Of a stretch of 64,000 bases of DNA, positions 18,901-28,576 are shown piece by piece. Both the position numbers and the translations under genes were made by a program. The stretch lies in contig CM049993.1 in NCBI GenBank assembly GCA_016630955.3, positions 434,001 to 498,000 on the forward strand. Direction: 5' to 3'. The notes under the pieces are model-generated. The model had not been told where the DNA came from and ran no database searches. It saw nothing but the letters and a program-made list of their open reading frames with translations. Positions within the stretch are counted from its first letter, which is position 1, and each line of letters starts with the position of its first letter. Origin of the DNA: Didymella arachidicola (taxonomy: Eukaryota; Ascomycota; Dothideomycetes; Pleosporales; Didymellaceae).

Positions 18901-19871
18901 ATACACAATGTGCAACAAACAAGAGCCTCAGCATCTACACGGACGGTAGTGGCATTGAGGGCGAGATTGGATCTGCAGCGGTATGCCCGCTAACTCAACA
19001 GACACGCTCTGTACACATGGGCTCAGATGAACTGTCGACAGTATACGCTGCAGAGCTGCAGGGCATCAGCTTAGCATTGCAGATCGCGCGTGAGTACGCA
19101 GACGGAGACGGCGAGCGGAAAGACATAGCCATATACACAGACAACCAGGCCGCTATCTGGTCCGTAGCCAAGGCGGAGGGCCGATCAGGCGCGTACATCC
19201 TCGCGGACATCGCACAACAGGTCCTGGAGCTCCAGAACAAAGGATACTCGGTCACTATCCGATGGATCCCGGCCCATGTGGGCATTCCAGGAAATGAGGC
19301 CGCCGACCAGGCTGCCAAGGAAGCCACCGGATGGAGGGAGGACGGCCGCAGCCAGCAGCCAGCAGACCCGCCTGCACAGCTGTATCCACTTCGAACGACG
19401 CTCAGAAGATGGTGCAAGATACAGGCAGAGAGAGCGTGGACCAGCGCATGGAGAGAAGACAAGAAGGGCCGCGCGACATACAGGCACACGCCGACGCCCA
19501 CAAAGAAGGTGCTGCAGCTCCACGAGAGGCTCAGCAAGAGAGAAAGCGCGCTGCTGGTGCAGCTGCGGACCGAGAAGATTGGTCTCAACGACTTCCTCTT
19601 CAATCGACACGTCCCGGACATCACCAGCCCACGCTGCAGCTGTGGAGAGCGGCGACAGACCGTCGCTCACGTCCTCCTCCACTGCAGCAAGCACAAGGAC
19701 CTCCGGAACCGCACCTTCGCCAACCTATCCGGACGACACAGCCTCAGGACCATCCTGAGCACGCCGCAGCTAGCCACCAAAGCCATCGAATACATGGAGC
19801 AGACGCAGATCCTTGGGCAAGTGGGGATCAGAGATGCGCAGACAACGCCGAGCGCTGGGGGGAGACTGTAG
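15972..19871 (+). pseudogene. LINE copy 2 ORF2, one nonsense codon between endonuclease and RT
   Basis: Homologous to copy 1 ORF2 and in one frame throughout, with TAG at 17139-17141 where copy 1 has the Gln codon CAG; two adjacent C-to-T changes (ACCAG to ATTAG) explain the difference. The stop falls after the endonuclease and before the reverse transcriptase, so a truncated protein would keep the nickase only. Downstream motifs, including YIDD, YTDGSGIEG and the C-terminal CSCGERRQTVAHVLLHC, are intact, pointing to recent inactivation. Confidence 0.9.
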
Positions 19872-20042
19872 GTACAGCAGACGCGACAGACGAGGCAGCG
19901 CGCCTCTAAGAGCCTAGAAGCACAGCATACGGTTAGTGGGACCAGAATCTAGATGAGGTGGCGACCAGAGTGTAGATAGTGGTTGATGGAAAACGGCAGG
20001 TTTTGGAGGCAGCTGGTTCCTTCTCGTGAGGGATGAAGTGGG

Positions 20043-20068
20043 GCGGCGCGGATCAACGTCCGCGCCGC
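20043..20068 (+). other. GC-rich stem-loop in the LINE copy 2 3' UTR
   Basis: Identical to the hairpin at 13353-13378 of copy 1 in both arms and loop, although the surrounding 3' UTR differs at several places. The same hairpin in two diverged copies argues for function. Confidence 0.75.
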
Positions 20069-20155
20069 GTCCGCTGTCTGCCACGACCTGTCACTCCGGG
20101 CATAGCTGCGCAGTACGCGGCTGAAACCGAGTAGGACTCAATAAATAAATAAATA

Positions 20156-20169
20156 TATATAAGGTCATG
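20156..20169 (+). promoter_or_regulatory. TATA box inside the right target duplication of LINE copy 2
   Basis: TATATAAG at 20156-20163 lies 118 bp upstream of the ATG at 20274, a plausible TATA distance with a leader of about 85 nt. It is the downstream copy of the duplicated target, so the core promoter survived the insertion while everything upstream of it was moved 6 kb away. Confidence 0.55.
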
Positions 20170-20273
20170 GAGAGATGCACGGCAATTCACACCGCTTCGT
20201 TTCTATTCATAATTGACAACTGAACTGCCCTCAGAAGACCTACAGATATATTCAGGGCATAATAATCATCACA

Positions 20274-20842
20274 ATGCGATTCGCCGTACAGCTCCTTGCC
20301 CTAGCCAGCATCGCCTGTGCTCAAATCAATGGCACAAACGGCATTGGCTCAACACCTTCGGAGCGTTCCGTCGTGTCGGCAGACCAGGCCTACCAGATCA
20401 TCCAAGCAGGCATCAAGAATGCGACTGCTATAGGGGTGCCGCAGAACATCGCCGTGGTAGACCCCTCCGGACTACTTGTCGCATTCCTGCACATGGACAA
20501 CTCCTATATTGGGTCCATCGATATCAGCCAGAAAAAGGCGAGGACAGCAGTTCTGTTCAACGGTCTGCCTAGCGCGGGTCTCTACGATGCAAGCCAGCCT
20601 GGTGCGTCCCTATATGGTATTGAGGAGACAAATGGTGGCTTGGTTGTCTTCGGTGGAGGGTGAGTACTAAACCTTGATAATATTCAGTACCAAAAAAAAT
20701 AATCATCGACAGACTGCCAATCTATTATCATGGGAGGCTGATCGGTAGTGTTGGCGTGAGTGGAGGTACAGTACCGCAAGACGTCGAGGTTGCTACCGCT
20801 GCGCTGGCAGGCATAGGAGCGAGCGTTGCTGCGCCTATGTAG
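20274..20842 (+). CDS. Secreted GlcG/HbpS-like (DUF336, haem-degrading fold) protein
   Basis: Two exons, 20274-20659 and 20713-20842, give a 171-residue protein. The 53-nt intron is GTGAGT...CAG; splicing joins VVFGGG to LPIYYHGRLIGSVGVSGG, which restores the glycine-rich end typical of the PF03928 family. The N-terminus MRFAVQLLALASIACAQ is a clear signal peptide, so the product should be secreted or extracellular. Bacterial relatives bind haem or sit in glycolate operons; the role of the fungal secreted version is not known. The gene lies directly behind LINE copy 2 and its distal promoter has been displaced. The coding frame shows no damage. Confidence 0.88.
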
Positions 20843-21413
20843 ATAGATCTTACTATGCCTTCTTCGAGCTAATGAGGTAGGAGGAATTGCAACAGCCATT
20901 TTATCAGAACGCTCCATCTCCCCGAATCATGATCACATCCACGCAGGTATTTGGACGCATCGCCAATTGTCTTTTCAGGACCACGAGTGTTGTAAGCCTA
21001 CTAATGGGCTGGCTTTCGACCCAATTCTGCAGTACTTTCTGGTAATCCAACAGACTTTTCCATACTCTGTAATTACAAGCACGTCAACAAAGCATTTTTG
21101 CGTGGTAAGGTCTCAGGGCTCTGCCTTGGGCAGTCTGATTGTTAACTTTTACGATTCTAAAAGCTTATTGTAGCCACAATTTTGACCCTAATCCGAAGTC
21201 CGTAGCGCTATATAGCTATAAGTGAGACGCAAGCACGCTGTAGAGTCAGCCAACAACAGCTGCGGCTTTGAGAAACCGGTGAAGCAGCTGACTGCAGCCC
21301 TCGGCAGACGACGTATTGTCTATCTCAGCCTGGTTTCCAATCCTGTATATCTTCAGCAACAAGCGCAAACACTCCACAAACTCTCTCAATTCGTGACGAA
21401 ATAGAGATTCGAT
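20843..21413. other. Intergenic interval
   Basis: 570 bp between the secreted protein and the HET pseudogene. Moderately AT-rich, no supported ORF. It holds the presumed 3' UTR of the upstream gene and the promoter of the downstream one. Confidence 0.5.
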
Positions 21414-24023
21414 ATGACTTCAGCGAATCACTATCAGTACTCGGATGGCGATCCTCTCACCCCGGAAGGCCAGCAACAGAACGCCCGAGCGAGACATTAT
21501 ATCAAGGTCCAGAGAGACATCCGCGGACCTTCGTATGATTCTGGGCATTATCGATCGTCACCTCCAGCTCCCCTACATCGCTTCAAGTCCTCTGGCGAAA
21601 CAAACTGGACGCCATCAGGCAGCTCGCCAGATCCACGTGCACCGTTGAAACGCACAGTGACTGATGAAAGGCGGAAGCGGCCATCGATTCAGCAAACACC
21701 TGCGCCTCCTGCACCCTTTCGTCGTCCCAGTGATCCACTCGATGCAATTCATGTACACAGTCACACAGAGACGCACAAGCCTTATGATCTGCTGGAGCAG
21801 CATCGCTCACGAGAGCCACATCGTGAGAAAAGCTACCAATCTCGCATCAAGCGTGGTTCCATTGGGGAGAATTCAGATGCTCAGCAACTGCCTGCCTGGC
21901 GTGGCGGTCGACCGACTTATTCAAGTCGACACGGCTTTGCAGAGCAGCAAAATCCAACAGTCCGTGACAAGTTGCTTTCAACTAATGTCGGGGAGGAGAA
22001 GTCTCATGATATCGACCCACGAAATCACGAGTCCATACCCACCCTCAATAGTCAACTCCCGTTCAGCTCCCATGGTTTCCTGCCCGATGGACTGGCACAT
22101 GGTCAGCAACCACCAAATTCACCCCATGTTTCCGAAGGTACTTCCAAGGCTGGCAGCCACCTATCTAGATCAACGTCTTCGAGTGCAAGAGCGGTCTTAG
22201 TCGGGAATTACAGATATGATCCTCTCGAAAAGTCTCAGATCAGACTGGTCAACATACAAGTTGAGAAAGGATGGAAGGTCAAATGTGAGATTTTCATTGT
22301 GTCGCTCGAGTATCCTCCAACCAACTACATCGCCATCTCATACGCCTAGGGAGACCTCGACGGAAGGAGTGAGATTACCCTGGAGCGGGAAATAATCGAT
22401 GATGTGGGTCGTGTTACACTTGAGCGAACACCTTATCGCGTAACGGCCAGCCTCTACGGTGCTCTCAACGCACTCCGAAAGCAAGACCGCGATGTCTGGG
22501 TATGGGTAGATGCGATGTGCATCAATCAAGCCGACACCTCTGAGCGCACCAAACAGGTTCAACTAATGACAGACATCTATAGTAAAGCACAATCGGTAGC
22601 AATATGGTTAGGGCCCCACGCCGATAAGAGCCAGATGGCTCTGAGATTGCTTGAGAAGGTTGATACGGACAAAGAAGCCCAAGATCGTCTATCGTCGATG
22701 ATTACTTCAAACACAAAGGGCCCGGAACTTTGGTCAGTCGTCGCACTCTTTGAAAGAGAGTATTGGAACAGGTTATGGGTCGTTCAGGAAGTCCTCAACG
22801 CGAAATTCACGACCGTGTATTGTGGAGACGCCACCATACGCTGGAATGCTCTTGAGATAGCTTCGAGAATGTTTTCCGAGTCTAAGGATGCCCTCGATCA
22901 GAGACTATCTGGACGCCAGTATCGCAGGAAAAGTAATCCGCAGAATAATTACAACTCATCTCAGGTTCTGGTATATCAAGGCCCCAGCAGTCTGCCAGAC
23001 ATTGCGACGCTTATGGAGCTAGACAATCCTCTTCTCGAGATCATGCGAGCATGTAGGAGGAAGCTGACGGCAAAACCGCAAGACAAGGTGTTTGCGATTC
23101 TCGGAGTACTCCCTAAAGATATCAGGACTGAGTTCATCGTCGACTACAGTCTCTCTGTGAAAGAAGTCTAGATTAGCGTCGTAGACTTCATCCTCTCTAC
23201 TTCCAGGCGCTTGGACATCATTCGTGAGTGCATACATTTTCCACTACACACTGGATCCGCGGGTCTGCCATCCTGGTGCCCCGATTGGTCACACATACCC
23301 GCAACAATCTCTCTCGAACGGGCTGTCGAGTACCCGAAGTTCGCAGCGTCTGGTGGTCGAGACGCGATATACCAACCGCACGACGAGCACCGAAAGTTGG
23401 AGATATCAGCAATATACGTGGGCAAAGTCAGCGAGCGTGGCATAGCAGTTGGAACGCTCACCACACTGGCGGATCATCTTATGGCCTTCTTGCATTGGCG
23501 GGCCATCCTTCTCGACTCGTTCGGCGTGAATCTGCGCGACCACAACGATCCCACACACAGTGCCTTCTGCCGGACCCTGTCCCTCGACCAGATACTGCCG
23601 TCATGGGTAGAGTCTGAGGGATGGGTGAGAGCATGTTATCACGTATTCGCTTCCCTGCTCCGAGATCGCTTGCCATATCTACCGCTCGACGAAGGTCTTC
23701 TAGAACATGTCGCAGGAGATGTAAGTATAGACGCGGACCAACGTCGTCAGTTCCTGCAGAAACACTTCGCCTCCAACACGATGGGGCGTTGTTTCTTTCT
23801 CACAGCAGACGGTCACATGGGCCTAGGCTCTGGCTTCATGTCCCTGGACGATATCGTCGTTGTGCCACTAGGGTGTTCCACGCCAGTGCTTCTTCGACGT
23901 GAGGGTCCCAAAAAAGAGTATCGGTATGTTGGAGATGTACATCTAGACCGTTTCATGACGGGAGAAGCTGTCGAGCAGTGCAAATCGGGGCAGTTAGAGC
24001 TGCGCAAGTATTTGCTACATTGA
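21414..24023 (+). pseudogene. HET-domain (heterokaryon incompatibility) protein with two in-frame stops
   Basis: A single 869-codon frame from ATG 21414 to TGA 24021-24023 encodes a HET-domain (PF06985) protein interrupted only by TAG at 22347-22349 and TAG at 23169-23171. Residues 1-260 are Ser/Pro/His-rich and look disordered. The HET core follows: YIAISYA-stop-GDLDG, where the family has SYAWGD, then VWVWVDAMCINQAD, ERTKQVQLMTDIYSKA, WLGPHAD, and YWNRLWVVQEV. The C-terminal PLGCSTPVLLRREG is typical of fungal HET proteins. The first stop replaces the conserved Trp (TGG to TAG) and the second is probably CAG to TAG; both fit C-to-T change in a CpA context. No intron or frameshift is needed. 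HET proteins trigger cell death on non-self fusion; this allele looks inactivated. Confidence 0.88.
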
Positions 24024-24478
24024 GCTTGGTAGCATCCGCGTACTCTAACCCCCCCTCAAAAACCTTCTCCATCAATCTACAACTTCGTTCTGCACTTCAG
24101 CATGCGCTTTCCACCTTCTGCCCAATAGGGTCGGGTGTCTTTGGGAATGGGTGACTAAGTTCAGCATTTCCGAGTCCATATATTTCAAATGGAATAATTG
24201 ATCTTGCTTTTGTATGTTAAACCTGGTCACGGATTCCCTCGTCGGTCATCTGCCGTCTCTGAGTCTATTTCTTATGTCGTCCTCATCCTCCACCGCGACA
24301 TAAGTAATGCTCATCAGCAAGTAAGCGCGTAGAAAGTAGGGTCAACGCAGAGGACCTTAGAGGATCGGCTGACATACATTTCGCCGCTGTCGTTGACCAA
24401 GTCCGCGTAACAGTGGCTCCAGCATGACGAAAGGACATTTTCTGTGCTTGGTGCTTGGCCTTCCTATGATCCCTCTGG
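24024..24478. other. Intergenic interval
   Basis: 455 bp between two genes that converge on it. I see no ORF or RNA gene; it should hold the 3' ends of both. Confidence 0.5.
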
Positions 24479-25188
24479 TTACTCATCCCTTATAGCGTGA
24501 AGGAAGCTGGCAGCTGCGACGCTGCAAGTGCCTATGGCCGCACATATCGCGGCTATGCGATTGACTATAGCGTCTCCATAGCCACCCATAGCAGCGCTTT
24601 GCGGAACGGCAAACACACCACCGGCTGCAACTGGTCCAATAACCGAATGTATTGCCGCAGCGAGGGAGCCTGGAGGCAAAGAGTCAGGCCAGACAAGCAG
24701 TAACACAGGGATAGCTTACCAGCGGCAGGGCCAAGATGCGTGAAACCCACAAGACCCAGCATATCAGGTGTCGCAGCGACAGCGGCTCGAGCCGTGGCGA
24801 GGCAGGTGAGCAGATTCGCAGCTTCGTTGGGGTGAGTCAGGATCCACTTCTTGAGCTTCTCAGCCATGCCCTCATAATCCTCCTCCGAAAAGTCAAATGT
24901 GTCGTCTTGCACGGACTCCCAGTCAGTGTAACCTGACTTTTGTTCTGAACGGCCGATCTTTGCGTCGAACACGCACACAATCGCTTGCGATCCGTCAGAA
25001 GCGTAGCACCGAGCGTACAAGATTGATGTGGAGTGTTTGACGTGGTCAAAAGATAATGGATGGGCAGAGAAGATGGCAGCAGCGGCAATGTTTAGCAAAT
25101 GAAAACCGAGCATGCTTGTCATCGAGAGGAAAACGCGCCAGTTGATTTGCGGTTGAGCTGTGTGGGTGCTGCGTAAACGAGCAGACAT
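24479..25188 (-). CDS. IFI6/IFI27-like (Ifi-6-16 domain) protein A
   Basis: Exons 24720-25188 and 24479-24669 on the minus strand, joined over a 50-nt GTAAGC...CAG intron. Splicing creates the signature GFTHLGPAAG-GSLAAAIHSV...VFAVPQSAAMGGYG of the Ifi-6-16 family (PF06140) at the C-terminus, made of small-residue-rich hydrophobic helices likely to sit in a mitochondrial or ER membrane. Upstream is a soluble, acidic region (TFDFSEEDYEGMAEKLKKW). The start is uncertain: ATGs at 25188, 25122 and 25113 are possible, and the open frame upstream of 25188 lacks an ATG. Animal members affect mitochondrial membrane potential and apoptosis; the fungal role is unknown. A second member lies directly upstream. 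Confidence 0.72.
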
Positions 25189-25273
25189 CGACGGAGTCGC
25201 AGACAAGGCCAGACCGAAGTGAAAGCAAAGATAAACACAGAGCCTAAAGGTTTCTAGAGACACCTTATACAGG

Positions 25274-25765
25274 TCATCGTCTGGTTTTCCAGCGTCTTAT
25301 CGCTAACAACACGCTCGTCCGGTGTGCCATGCCAACAGTAACGGCCGCTGCACCTGTCGCAGGTATGCCGTACACAACAAAGGCGCCTGCGCCGCCAGCA
25401 CCCGCACTCTGTAGAGTCGAGAAGATGCTTCTGCGTTTAACGCTGCCTGTACGTGACTGCCACCTAGCTGCGAAGGTGTCTATAATTCACTAAGCGAGAA
25501 ATATACCATGACATTGAGGATACTCACCTCCGCATACACCACCCGGTCTGAAGCCGACTGCGTACACGATTGTAGCCATACCGGCTGCTGTAGAGAAGGC
25601 TGCGATGCCTGCACGCTTGGTCGTGGGCCACCTGCGCATGGCAAGCTGGTGCGCAGGCAAAGTGGTAATGGTCTTCGTGGCTGCAACTCTGTGACTTGGT
25701 ATTTGCAGAGAGTGAGGGCAGGTCTGGCGAACTGCGTTGGAATGTAGTAGGCTGGATGCATGCAT
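25274..25765 (-). CDS. IFI6/IFI27-like (Ifi-6-16 domain) protein B
   Basis: Two exons on the minus strand, 25528-25765 and 25274-25446, separated by an 81-nt intron (GTGAGT...ACAG). Splicing joins VGFRPGGVCG to GSVKRRSIFSTLQSAGAGG, matching the GF-x3-G-x3-GS...LQSAGAGG pattern of PF06140. The N-terminus is Ser/Thr/Arg-rich and may be a targeting sequence; ATGs at 25765 and 25639 are both possible starts. The last exon was chosen among several AG acceptors because only this one restores the family motif. It lies end to start with gene A on the same strand, so the pair is probably a tandem duplication that has diverged. Confidence 0.65.
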
Positions 25766-26068
25766 GCTGGAGGAGCAGCCAAGGAAAGCGCTAGTAGGCG
25801 CCAGGATCACGCTGCACTGCGATTCGTCAGAAGGACAAACCTGCGGTGATGTTTAAGGTTTCAATCACCATGGCCCGGCATGAGACTTGGTGATGATCCT
25901 GAGTCTTTTCTCGTGGCTTTTGGATGCCTTGGAGGGCTTGTACGCAAGGTTGCTGCTAGAACAAGTACATTGGTTGTAATACACATGTACATGGCATGCT
26001 CGAATTTGCCGCTGCTCTTTCGAGTCTTTTCTCTCCTCACGCTGTCCTCCAACACTTCCACACATCAT

Positions 26069-26520
26069 CTATGCAGTAGACTTCTGCACGAGCTCGGTGA
26101 CCTTCTGCTCGATCAACTTGTCGTCCAGACCCTTCAGCGGGACCTTTGTCTCCTTTCCGTAGTCTGCAATTCCACGTTAGCCACGCTGTCTTCTTCTCCT
26201 GCTCGCTGCGCTCGTCCGTCTCCAAGGGAAGCGTACTGTATCGTGCGAACAGAGTGGGCTCGAAGCCGCTGGCCTCGCGGATGAGGATGGGTGTGTGTGG
26301 GTTGTGCTTCTTCATTGTGGGGTAGCTGCGCTGGAGAAAGTTCCTGGCCGCTCGTCAGCCTTCACCACGTCTTCATTGCTCCTCCCGTGCTGCACGCGCA
26401 TCCCATAGTATCCTCTCTTTCCAAGGCGTCGTACCGTGTCGCAGCGCTGTGCTCGCTCGTCTGGCAGAACAGAAACCTCAGCTCCTTCAGCCCCGCATTA
26501 AACGCGTACTTGGAGGCCAT
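26069..26520 (-). CDS. NDUFA2: NADH:ubiquinone oxidoreductase B8/NDUFA2 subunit (complex I)
   Basis: Three exons on the minus strand, 26435-26520, 26237-26343 and 26069-26163, encode 95 residues, the usual length for the fungal 10.5-kDa subunit. The introns are 91 and 73 nt with GT-AG ends. The start MASKYAFNAGLKELRFLFCQ and the middle YPTMKKHNPHTPILIREA match the thioredoxin-like accessory subunit of the matrix arm. The two cysteines used in the oxidised thioredoxin fold of some family members are not both evident, as in other fungi. It is transcribed divergently from the pyruvate carrier gene 246 bp away. Confidence 0.92.
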
Positions 26521-26766
26521 TGTATCGGTGGGACGGCGTGGTGGGTATCAATGGCACTTGTCGACGCTCTTCTCTGCTCGACTGACGTTCCTGAGCTCCA
26601 TCGCTCCGCTGACTAAGCCAGCCGTTCGGCGTGCCTGATTGGCGCCGCAGCACCCGAAATCTGAGCTCCGGGATCGCGACGCTGATAGCGACTCCTCACC
26701 GTCACCGTCGACAACACGAACCTGCCCGCCGACTGTTGCCCACTCACCCCCGACGGTCAATCCACC
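26521..26766. promoter_or_regulatory. Shared divergent promoter, NDUFA2 / MPC2
   Basis: 246 bp separate the two start codons, which point away from each other. Both genes encode mitochondrial inner-membrane-associated proteins of pyruvate oxidation and respiration, so a shared regulatory region is plausible. The interval is GC-rich and I see no clear TATA box. Confidence 0.6.
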
Positions 26767-27389
26767 ATGTCGTTCCGCCCCGGCTCCCGCGTCTTCGGCG
26801 CCTTCCGCACAAACTTCCGCCAGTACTATGCCCGCCGCCATGCGTCGACCGCAGACGCTGAGCCCGCCGGCTTCGCCAAATTCTGGAACTCGCCCGTCGG
26901 CCCCAAGACGGTGCACTTCTGGTGCGTCCTTGCTCCCCGTATGCCCGATTCATAAATACACTGCATGGCAAATGCATGCTTTCCCGCTGCCGCACCGCCA
27001 ACCACCACAACAACACCTCTACACATAGCCCATACTAACACCATCTCAGGGCGCCAGTAATGAAATGGGCCATGGTCGCCGCGGGCGCCGCCGACTTCAC
27101 TCGTCCCGCCGAGTCTCTCTCTTTGACCCAGAACTTCGCACTCATGTGCACTGGCGCCATCTGGACCCGGTGGTGCTTTGTGATCAAGCCGCAGAACCCC
27201 GTCCTTGCCGCCGTCAACGCGCTGCTGTTCTGTGTTGGCGCCACACAGGTTGGCCGCATCTACAACTACAACCGCAACAAGGCCGTCACTGGCGCTGATG
27301 GGCCGGCCGAGTTTGCTGAGCAGCAGGGAAAGGAGCTTGAGCGGGATCTGAAGGCTACGGCACAGAAGGCGGAGAAGAAGTTGGAGTAG
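26767..27389 (+). CDS. MPC2: Mitochondrial pyruvate carrier subunit, MPC2 type
   Basis: Exons 26767-26921 and 27050-27389, with a 128-nt intron (GTGCGT...CAG, branch CATACTAACA), encode 164 residues. An Arg-rich N-terminus (MSFRPGSRVFGAFRTNFRQY) precedes the conserved VGPKTVHFWAPVMKW motif. Then come AADFTRPAESLSLTQ, GAIWTRWCFVIKP and NALLFCVGATQVGRIYNY, giving three membrane segments. The protein pairs with MPC1 to carry pyruvate across the inner mitochondrial membrane. The C-terminal charged tail (ELERDLKATAQKAEKKLE) is longer than in animal MPC2, as is common in fungi. Confidence 0.94.
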
Positions 27390-28312
27390 AGGATAGGATG
27401 AGCAGGGGGGGATGGCAAGGGTTGGAGAGAACTTGAGGCTGGAATACGATGTGTCTGTGCACAGGAACACGATGTTGGAGTGCATAATTTATCTAGATAT
27501 GGTCAATCGAAGAGTTGGCGACATCAGACAGACTTTGAAGTCCAGCATTGGCCCTTTTTTGGTGACGTTGCGCGCATGAAGCTATCCAATGCTATGCGCT
27601 GAATCCAATAAGCAGCACAAGTCTCAAGGCACTTTCCTTTGCCTCTGCTTTTCAGACTTTCGCAGCACTTTGCCATCATGCCTATGCAGCATCAAGAATC
27701 TAATATCGAAATCCTCAACCCGACGACCGTAGAGAGCATGAAGGCCTTCCGTCAAATCCCAATGAACAACGCTCCGAGGCAATCCCTCCGCAGATTCTCT
27801 TAGCCATCTTCGTCAATGAAGTCCTTGATTCTTGCCTTCCTGTTCCTGCGGGTTATACCTGCTCCTTCGCTATGATCTCCAGGGGATGCCAACCATAACG
27901 GTGATGAGGATAAATCACAACGCTCTGCCGTTCGTGTTGTGACGCTGGCCGAAGGCTGACTTCCATGTACTGAGGTACGCTGACTCCACGCCTATGGAAT
28001 CAGGGTGCGTGGTTCGAAGGGCCAATATGGTGATACCATCGGAGAGCTTCGACCTCGACTTGACTGGAGTCTCTGAAGGTGGACGACATTGGGCCAAATG
28101 CTTTGTCAAAGTCCAGAAGTGGTCAAGGAAATGGGTTTAAAGTCGTCCCGTGGTTGGGTTTGAAGGCTCCTGCCAGACTCATCGCTTCCATCCATCCCTC
28201 CTTCGTCATCTGAAGCATAGCAATTCATGCCGTTGCTCCGTTTGTCAACCAAGCGTGCTTCGCATCCCAACCTTTCATCAATCATATCAGCCTTGCTCTT
28301 TTTGCGCGTGAC
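27390..28312 (+). other. Intergenic interval with a possible decayed ORF
   Basis: About 920 bp. Around 27,676-27,900 two plus-strand frames together read a short start (MPMQHQESNIEIL) and then a stretch like AIPPQILLAIFVNEVL, which resembles the first helix of fungal F-box/2EXR-like proteins, but stops and frame changes follow at once. I treat it as a possible remnant, not a gene. Confidence 0.3.
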
Positions 28313-28576
28313 TCAGTTGCAGCAATTGACCATGCTATTGCAGCAGTCCCCACAGCAGTCCCCACAGCCACTGCAACAACCTCCACAGCAGTCACCGCAG
28401 CAATCGAAGCACGCAAGCACGCCAGCCCAGCATCCGGCAATGCAGCTAGCGAAAATATCGACGCCCCATGGCCCCGAGCGATCACAGCAGCGGTTCATCC
28501 GCGAGCCCATGTCACCCATCTCTTGCGACTGCGCGGCGCCATAGTCCTCAGGGTCTGACATTGGCGCGTAATTCAT
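28313..28576 (-). CDS. Small cysteine-rich protein with CCGDCC repeats
   Basis: 87 residues from ATG 28576 to TGA 28313-28315 with 18 cysteines, nearly all in the last 60 residues and mostly as CC pairs: CFDCCGDCCGGCCSGC then GDCCGDCC. The N-terminus (MNYAPMSDPEDYGAAQSQ) is acidic and hydrophilic. A moderately hydrophobic stretch (GVDIFASCIAGCWAGVLA) precedes the CC block and could be a membrane or palmitoylated segment. No signal peptide. Candidate types are a metallothionein-like metal binder or a CYSTM-like membrane-anchored Cys-rich protein; I recognise neither with certainty. The frame is open upstream to 28867, but the only good start is at 28576. The opposite strand reads Gln/Pro/Ser repeats, a shadow of the codon bias here. 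Confidence 0.55.
   Translation of the reverse strand: MNYAPMSDPEDYGAAQSQEMGDMGSRMNRCCDRSGPWGVDIFASCIAGCWAGVLACFDCCGDCCGGCCSGCGDCCGDCCNSMVNCCN

Larger units (their letters stand above)
14162..20155 (+). mobile_element. Tad-like LINE, copy 2, full length but mutated
   Basis: Same 5' leader, two-ORF layout, ATGA overlap, 3' hairpin and length as copy 1, and similar throughout at the nucleotide level. The 3' tail is AATA/TAAA repeats rather than the TAAAC repeats of copy 1. Each ORF has one in-frame TAG, so this copy should be non-autonomous. It sits between 14-bp target duplications that contain a TATA box, about 105 bp upstream of the gene at 20274. Confidence 0.93.

Noticed and set aside
7469..20155. 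Segmental tandem duplication of the LINE
   Set aside because: Each copy has its own, different target-site duplication and tail, so they are independent insertions.
22340..22360. Intron explaining the first stop in the HET gene
   Set aside because: The frame resumes immediately as GDLDG after the stop, exactly as in SYAWGD; no intron could remove a single codon.
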